NCBI GenBank assembly: GCA_964358545.1
Contig: CAYHQN010000135.1
Span: 1-11,196 of the forward strand
Source: CAINVV01 sp031432175
Lineage (GTDB): Bacteria; Bacteroidota; Bacteroidia; Bacteroidales; Prolixibacteraceae
Length of the DNA: 11,196 nucleotides
Reading direction: 5' to 3'
Below the pieces are notes generated by a model, which was given only the letters and a program-made list of their open reading frames with translations, was not told where the DNA came from and did no database searches. Shown one piece after another: positions 6,737 to 11,196 of the stretch; position 1 is the stretch's first letter; every line of letters starts with the position of its first letter. Both the position numbers and the translations under genes were made by a program.

Positions 6737-9394
6737 ATGAGTAATTCTAAGTATTTTTCAAGAAGGAATTTCATTAAAGCATCTGCACTCACAGGTGGAG
6801 GAATATTGATTTCTGAAAAGGTGGCCAGTAACACCATTGTCAGAGACAAATCAAAATTATCATTTCCGGTTCCGTTATCTCCCGACAATTATTCGATTCT
6901 AAATTCCATCGATTTATCTCCGGCAAGATGGATATGGTATCCAATGGAGCGATGTCTTGCGAATACAGTGATACTTTTTCGGAAAAGCATAAAACTGAGT
7001 GATACTCCCAAAAAAGCTCATGGATATATTCTGGCAGACAGCCGATATAAATTAACTATAAACGGGAAACGCGTACAATGGGGGCCTGCACCATGCGATC
7101 CTCGTTGGATGGAGGCAGACTCTCTGGACTTGTCTGGTTATCTGTCATCCGGTGAAAATGTCATCGCATGTACAGTTTTATATTTTGGTCATGGAGATGG
7201 GACATCGCCAATGGGTAAGCCTGGATTTATTTTCAAACTTGACATTGAAATGCCCGATGGTACTGCTTCTCAATTGATATCTGATGATAACTGGCAATCA
7301 TCTCTTGCCCGTAGCTGGCGACCGGGTAATTATAAACGTTGGTTTTTACGTTCTTTTCAGGAAGAGTTTGATTCGCGCATATACCCTTTTGGCTGGGATA
7401 TGCCCGGATTTGCACCCGACAAAAAATGGTTGAAATCAAAAATTTATGGTTCTCGTGGTGATAAGCCATCTGTATGCAATGGCACTCCTGAATATTTGTG
7501 GGAAATTTCCGGTGACAGGGATCTTTGTTCGATACGAGAACGGTCGGTTCCGTTAATGAAGGAAACGATAATTGATGGTTTTACTCTACGTGAAGCAGCC
7601 TGGATTTATTGGAAACGACCAGCTGAAGATTATTTCGAATCGATTACCCCGGGTGCTTTTGATTACGAGTGGGGAAGCCCTGCTGAAGAAATTGGAAATG
7701 GGGAATGGAGGATTGACATCAGGAATGATTGGGCTGCAACAGTAACATTTGAATGTAAGGAACAAATGGTTGGGTGGCCGAATTTTACGATTGATGCCCC
7801 GGAAGGAACAATTGTTGAAATGCTTGTACATGAGGCTCATAAACCAGGTGGCCCGGTATTTCTAAATTCTCATTTCAATTCATGGACACGATTTGTGTGT
7901 AGTGAGGGGGAAAACAATTTCGAAACTTTTGATTTTGAGAGTTACCGATGGATCCAATTTCATATTCGGAATTATAATCGACCCGTAATGCTTAAGAACA
8001 TTGCAATTAGGAGAAGAATGTTCCCATGGAAACATAACCCTGAAATTGCCACTAATGACAAAATTTTGCAATGCGTTATCAATGCTTCAGTAAATACCTT
8101 GTACAACTGCGCCCAGGACACAATTGTTGATGGTATGGCCCGGGAGAGACAACAATATAGCGGAGATGGGAGTCATCAGCTTCATGCAATTTATTATTCG
8201 TTTGGCGACACGCTGTTAGCTGCCCGCTTTGTGAATACTTTCGGACAGGGACTGGGTACAGATGGTGTTTTTATGGATAGCTGGCCCGCTTTCGACAGGC
8301 TTGCCCGGGTGATGGAAAGGCAGATGCAGCTAACCGGATGGGGCCCAATTGTAGATCACAGCGTTGGTTTTTGTTTCGATTCATGGTATTATTTTTTGTA
8401 TACAGGTAAAACGGATGCCTTAAAGGAAACCTATCCACGGTTACTTCGCTTTTTCCATTTTTTGGAAAAATCAGTTGGGGAGGATGGTTTGATCCCTGTG
8501 GAGAATTTGGGAATGCCATCAGTATGGATGGACCACATCGCCTTTAAAAAACAACGGCATAAGCAATGTGCATTAAATCTATATGTGGCAGCAATGTGTC
8601 AACATGCACTGAGTATACTTTGCAGTGAATTTGGCAACCACGACTGGAGCAACGAAGTAATGAATTTTGGTATTCAACTAGAGAAATCGTGTGTTGATAA
8701 GTACTGGGATTCGGGTAAAAAAGTGTTTGTATGCAATCTTCCATGGGTCGGAGAGGAAAAGGAAATACGGTATTGTGATAGGAGTTTGGCAACTTCTGTA
8801 ATTTATAATCAATGCCCGGGTAGCAACAACGAAAATACACTGAAAATTTTATCTGAATGTCCGAAAGATTTAGGTCTTTCATATCCTTGCAATGCAATTT
8901 GGAGATATTGGGCTTTGGCAAAAGGACATGCCATCCAAATTGTTATTGATGAATTTAGAAAACGCTGGGGCAGCATGTATTCAGTAATTGAGAACAACAC
9001 ACTGCAGGAAGACTGGGAGGTAAGGCATGATTCCGGACATCAATGGAGCCACTGTGCAGTTTCTCCGTTAATTATGATTTATCATGGAATATTAGGCATT
9101 CTTCCTGTAAAACCAGGATTTGAAAAATGTACGATCACCCCTCAGCCGGGTGATCTGGAAGAACTAAGTATGCTTGCACATACTGTAAAAGGAACCATAC
9201 AATTTGAAATGACCGGAAAGAAATTTGACCGGATTATTGCAATCTCAATCCCGGATGGGATGGATTGTGAAATGATTCTGGACCACAGGGAAAAAGTTGA
9301 ACTGGCAACTGGTAATGAGAGCGTGGAGAAGGGCCAAACAGCCTATAAACTGCCAGCCGGGAAGAAGTTGAAATTATATCTTAAATATATTTAA
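6737..9394 (+). CDS. GH78-type alpha-L-rhamnosidase-like six-hairpin glycosidase with twin-arginine leader
   Basis: Probable inverting glycosidase releasing terminal alpha-L-rhamnose or a related sugar. At 885 residues the length is normal. The leader FSRRNFIKAS followed by ALTGGGILI fits a twin-arginine (Tat) signal, which supports the start at 6737 and export of a folded enzyme. An N-terminal beta-sandwich (about 62-190, with ADSRYKLTINGK and SGENVIA motifs) resembles the rhamnosidase N-terminal domain. A second beta region (about 325-430, with APEGTIVE and FESYRWIQF) precedes the alpha6/alpha6 barrel (about 440-780). VDGMARERQQYSGDG (464-478) occupies the place of the GH78 RDERxxWTGD acid motif, making Glu470 the predicted acid; TLQEDWE (755-761), with Glu758 or Glu761, matches the base region. 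HQWSHCAVSP and GILPVKPGFE...TPQPGDL are the usual C-terminal signatures of the family. The acid motif is atypical, so substrate specificity may differ from rhamnose. It lies 60 bp after the GH39-like gene and 19 bp before the GH106 gene. Confidence 0.85.
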   Translation: MSNSKYFSRRNFIKASALTGGGILISEKVASNTIVRDKSKLSFPVPLSPDNYSILNSIDLSPARWIWYPMERCLANTVILFRKSIKLSDTPKKAHGYILADSRYKLTINGKRVQWGPAPCDPRWMEADSLDLSGYLSSGENVIACTVLYFGHGDGTSPMGKPGFIFKLDIEMPDGTASQLISDDNWQSSLARSWRPGNYKRWFLRSFQEEFDSRIYPFGWDMPGFAPDKKWLKSKIYGSRGDKPSVCNGTPEYLWEISGDRDLCSIRERSVPLMKETIIDGFTLREAAWIYWKRPAEDYFESITPGAFDYEWGSPAEEIGNGEWRIDIRNDWAATVTFECKEQMVGWPNFTIDAPEGTIVEMLVHEAHKPGGPVFLNSHFNSWTRFVCSEGENNFETFDFESYRWIQFHIRNYNRPVMLKNIAIRRRMFPWKHNPEIATNDKILQCVINASVNTLYNCAQDTIVDGMARERQQYSGDGSHQLHAIYYSFGDTLLAARFVNTFGQGLGTDGVFMDSWPAFDRLARVMERQMQLTGWGPIVDHSVGFCFDSWYYFLYTGKTDALKETYPRLLRFFHFLEKSVGEDGLIPVENLGMPSVWMDHIAFKKQRHKQCALNLYVAAMCQHALSILCSEFGNHDWSNEVMNFGIQLEKSCVDKYWDSGKKVFVCNLPWVGEEKEIRYCDRSLATSVIYNQCPGSNNENTLKILSECPKDLGLSYPCNAIWRYWALAKGHAIQIVIDEFRKRWGSMYSVIENNTLQEDWEVRHDSGHQWSHCAVSPLIMIYHGILGILPVKPGFEKCTITPQPGDLEELSMLAHTVKGTIQFEMTGKKFDRIIAISIPDGMDCEMILDHREKVELATGNESVEKGQTAYKLPAGKKLKLYLKYI

Positions 9395-9405
9395 CATAAT
9401 AACAA

Positions 9406-9417
9406 ATGACATTATGA
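9406..9417 (+). other. Three-codon upstream ORF overlapping the GH106 start
   Basis: ATG ACA TTA TGA runs from 9406 to 9417, and its stop overlaps the chosen GH106 ATG at 9414 in an ATGA arrangement. Such overlap could allow re-initiation or coupling with the upstream gene in the 19-bp gap. It may equally be chance in A/T-rich DNA. It is noted because it bears on the choice of start: only the 9414 ATG is followed by a good signal peptide. Confidence 0.25.
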
Positions 9418-11180
9418 GAAATTTTATTAAAGTCTCCTTGATTGTTATTTTACAATTTATGCTTGTGAATATCAATGCTCAATCTCTTGACAAAGGATTT
9501 ATTAACCCGCCTGATTCAGCAAGACCTTGGGTGTATTGGTTCTGGTTGAACGGGAATTTATCCAAAGAAGGAGTCACCGCAGATCTGGAAGCAATGAAGC
9601 GTGCTGGTATTGGCGGAGTGTTAATCATGGAAGTGGACCAGGGAACACCAAAAGGCGCATATGTATTTGGAAGTACAGAATGGCGCAATCTTTTCAAGTT
9701 TGTGCTTCAGGAAGCATCCCGGTTAGGATTAAAAGTTAATATGAACAATGATGCCGGATGGTGCGGTAGTGGTGGTCCGTGGATGACAGCCGAAAAATCC
9801 ATGCAAAAAATTGTCTGGACAGAAACCATAGTTCAGGGTGGGAAAAAGTATGATGGTAATCTTCCGAAACCAACGGCAGTAAATGATTACTACGGAGACA
9901 TCATGGTCTTGGCCTTTCCAACACCGGAAGGTGATGACAAGAAAGTTTCCGATTACAATCCTGAAGTGAAAAGCAGCTCTGGTGATGCCGGTTTTGACGG
10001 GAAAAAATTGATTGATAACGATATAAAATCTCAAATTGAATTATCAAAACCCACATCGGATAAACCACAGTATTTTGAATTGATTTTCCCGGCTCCGGCC
10101 ACTTCCCGCTTAATGACAATTCGTTTGGGAAAGCAGAGATGGTCCGTTAAAGGAACGTTTCAGATTTCAGATGATGGGGAGCATTTTAAGACCGTAAAAG
10201 AATTTGAAGGTAATGCCCCATCTATAACATTAGAATATAACGAACTTACAGTTCGCTGGTACAGACTAAACTTTATTAAAATAACAAAAGAAGATATTCC
10301 TCTGGAAAATATTGCAATAGCCGAGGTGGAAATATCGAATACCCGAATAAATAACATAGAACAAAAAGCATTGTTCCTGCCTCCTGCAAAAACAATTATT
10401 GTACCAACAAATTTTCAATCAATTGCTTCTAAATATACTGTACAAAGCAATCAGGTTTTGAACATCACGGACAAGATGAAAAGTGATGGAACAATTGCAT
10501 GGGATATTCCACAAGGCAAGTGGACCATTCTTCGCATCGGACATACAACAACAGGTAAATTTAATCATCCTGCGCCCGAAGGAGGGCTTGGCTATGAATG
10601 CGACAAGCTGAGTAAGGACGCATCCACAATGTTCTTTAATGGGTTGATTCAAAAACTGGCTGTTGATTCAAAACCTCTTGTTGGGAAATCATTTGTTTCA
10701 ACACATATAGACAGTTGGGAAGTTGGTTCACAGAACTGGACACCTGGTTTTTACGAAGAATTCAAGAAGCGTAGGGGGTACGATCCTACTCCATATTTGC
10801 CCGTAATGATGGGCATAATTGTAGATAATAGTGAAGTATCAGAGCGTTTTTTATGGGATTTACGAACAACTGTATCAGAAATGATGCTGGAGAATTATGT
10901 GGGAAACATTTCCAACCTGTCTCATCAAAATGGATTGCGGCTTTCAATCGAAGCATACGATAGATGTCTCACCGATGAAATGACCTATACCGGACGTGCG
11001 GATGAACCCATGGCAGAGTTTTGGTCATGGGTCAAATATGGGTATGATTTTTCATGCACAGAAATGGCTTCTGCTGCCCATGTATATGGGAAAAAGATTT
11101 TAGGTGCAGAAGCATTTACTGCCATAAATACTGAAAAGTGGCTTAGTATTTGTAAAGAAATAATGTGTACATTTGCATAA
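9414..11180 (+). CDS. GH106-type alpha-L-rhamnosidase, apparently truncated or interrupted at its 3' end
   Basis: Predicted exported alpha-L-rhamnosidase. A Sec signal peptide (MRNFIKVSL..., likely cleavage after NINA, residue 22) supports the start. The family hallmark follows: PPDSARPWVYWFWLNGN (32-48), ADLEAMKRAGIGGVLIMEVD (56-75) and NNDAGWCGSGGPW (111-123). Residues about 217-308 look like a galactose-binding-type beta-sandwich inserted in the barrel. HIDSWEVGSQNWTP (431-444) contains Glu436, and ILGAEAFTA (562-570) contains Glu566. Their 130-residue spacing is close to that of the catalytic glutamates I recall for the Bacteroides GH106 enzyme BT0986, so most of the active site is present. 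The family is usually about 1000-1100 residues; here the protein stops at 588. After EKWL (574-577), where members continue with a GHP-like motif and a WAFCEGINRF-type segment, the frame reads SICKEIMCTFA and ends, and no other frame restores the family sequence. The product is probably non-functional or misfolded unless the junction is an artefact. Confidence 0.88.
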   Translation: MRNFIKVSLIVILQFMLVNINAQSLDKGFINPPDSARPWVYWFWLNGNLSKEGVTADLEAMKRAGIGGVLIMEVDQGTPKGAYVFGSTEWRNLFKFVLQEASRLGLKVNMNNDAGWCGSGGPWMTAEKSMQKIVWTETIVQGGKKYDGNLPKPTAVNDYYGDIMVLAFPTPEGDDKKVSDYNPEVKSSSGDAGFDGKKLIDNDIKSQIELSKPTSDKPQYFELIFPAPATSRLMTIRLGKQRWSVKGTFQISDDGEHFKTVKEFEGNAPSITLEYNELTVRWYRLNFIKITKEDIPLENIAIAEVEISNTRINNIEQKALFLPPAKTIIVPTNFQSIASKYTVQSNQVLNITDKMKSDGTIAWDIPQGKWTILRIGHTTTGKFNHPAPEGGLGYECDKLSKDASTMFFNGLIQKLAVDSKPLVGKSFVSTHIDSWEVGSQNWTPGFYEEFKKRRGYDPTPYLPVMMGIIVDNSEVSERFLWDLRTTVSEMMLENYVGNISNLSHQNGLRLSIEAYDRCLTDEMTYTGRADEPMAEFWSWVKYGYDFSCTEMASAAHVYGKKILGAEAFTAINTEKWLSICKEIMCTFA

Positions 11181-11196
11181 AAAATGCAAATGAAAG
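11145..11196. other. Divergence point in the GH106 gene, probable insertion or rearrangement boundary
   Basis: Up to the Leu codon at 11142-11144 the coding sequence follows the GH106 family. From 11145 the 52 bases to the window end encode nothing recognisable in any forward frame and include stops in all three. A single-base frameshift would leave family residues readable in another frame, and none are. An inserted element is the simplest reading, but only its first few dozen bases would be in view, so the element type cannot be named and an assembly join is not excluded. Confidence 0.45.
11170..11192. repeat. Perfect 9-bp inverted repeat with 5-nt A loop at the right edge
   Basis: CATTTGCAT (11170-11178) and ATGCAAATG (11184-11192) are perfect reverse complements separated by AAAAA. 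The left arm overlaps the GH106 frame's premature stop, which starts at 11178. The repeat lies about 20-25 bp inside the apparent foreign sequence, where a subterminal hairpin of a transposable element could sit. There is no T-run on either side, so a terminator is unlikely. Confidence 0.7.

Noticed and set aside
8544..8921. 125-residue open frame on the minus strand inside the GH78-like gene
   Set aside because: It overlaps the catalytic domain of a clear gene and its translation has no recognisable motif.
1..11196. CRISPR array, tRNA or rRNA genes
   Set aside because: No regularly spaced repeats, tRNA-like cloverleaf or rRNA-like sequence was seen; almost all of the window is protein-coding.

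Overview
The window looks like part of a polysaccharide utilisation locus (PUL) from a member of the Bacteroidota. All genes lie on the + strand. The evidence for the phylum is the adjacent SusC-like/SusD-like pair, the A/T-rich DNA without obvious Shine-Dalgarno sequences, a TTTG-N20-nAnnTTTG element resembling a Bacteroidota promoter, and a set of exported glycosidases typical of that phylum. I cannot place it to genus; an environmental plant- or algal-glycan degrader fits best.

Layout. Positions 2-3109 hold a SusC-like TonB-dependent outer-membrane transporter, cut at its 5' end by the window edge. Its reading frame runs open through the first bases, and the visible N-terminal residues look like the end of an STN domain. 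A 20-bp gap leads to its SusD-like lipoprotein partner (3130-4635). A 541-bp non-coding stretch follows (4636-5176). It opens with a 20-bp stem-loop, contains short repeated TAGGTAAT/CCTATT words, and ends with a promoter-like element. No surface glycan-binding protein (SusE/F type) sits in the position after susD where one is often found. Three closely spaced enzyme genes follow: a clan GH-A TIM-barrel hydrolase most like GH39 (5177-6676), a six-hairpin alpha-L-rhamnosidase-like protein of GH78 type with a twin-arginine leader (6737-9394), and a GH106-type alpha-L-rhamnosidase (9414-11180).

How they work together (inference). The SusC/SusD pair would bind oligosaccharides and import them into the periplasm. 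There the two rhamnosidase-type enzymes and the GH39-like enzyme would remove different side-chain or backbone sugars. Two different rhamnosidase families in one operon point to a rhamnose-containing glycan, such as rhamnogalacturonan, arabinogalactan-protein side chains, an algal rhamnan or an exopolysaccharide. The exact substrate cannot be read from this sequence.

The most notable anomaly is at the right end. The GH106 protein follows its family closely through its GAEAFT and EKWL motifs, then changes abruptly at about 11145 into unrelated sequence that stops after 11 codons, at about half the usual family length. The following bases form a perfect 9-bp inverted repeat. This suggests that an inserted element, or a rearrangement or assembly junction, has broken the gene.
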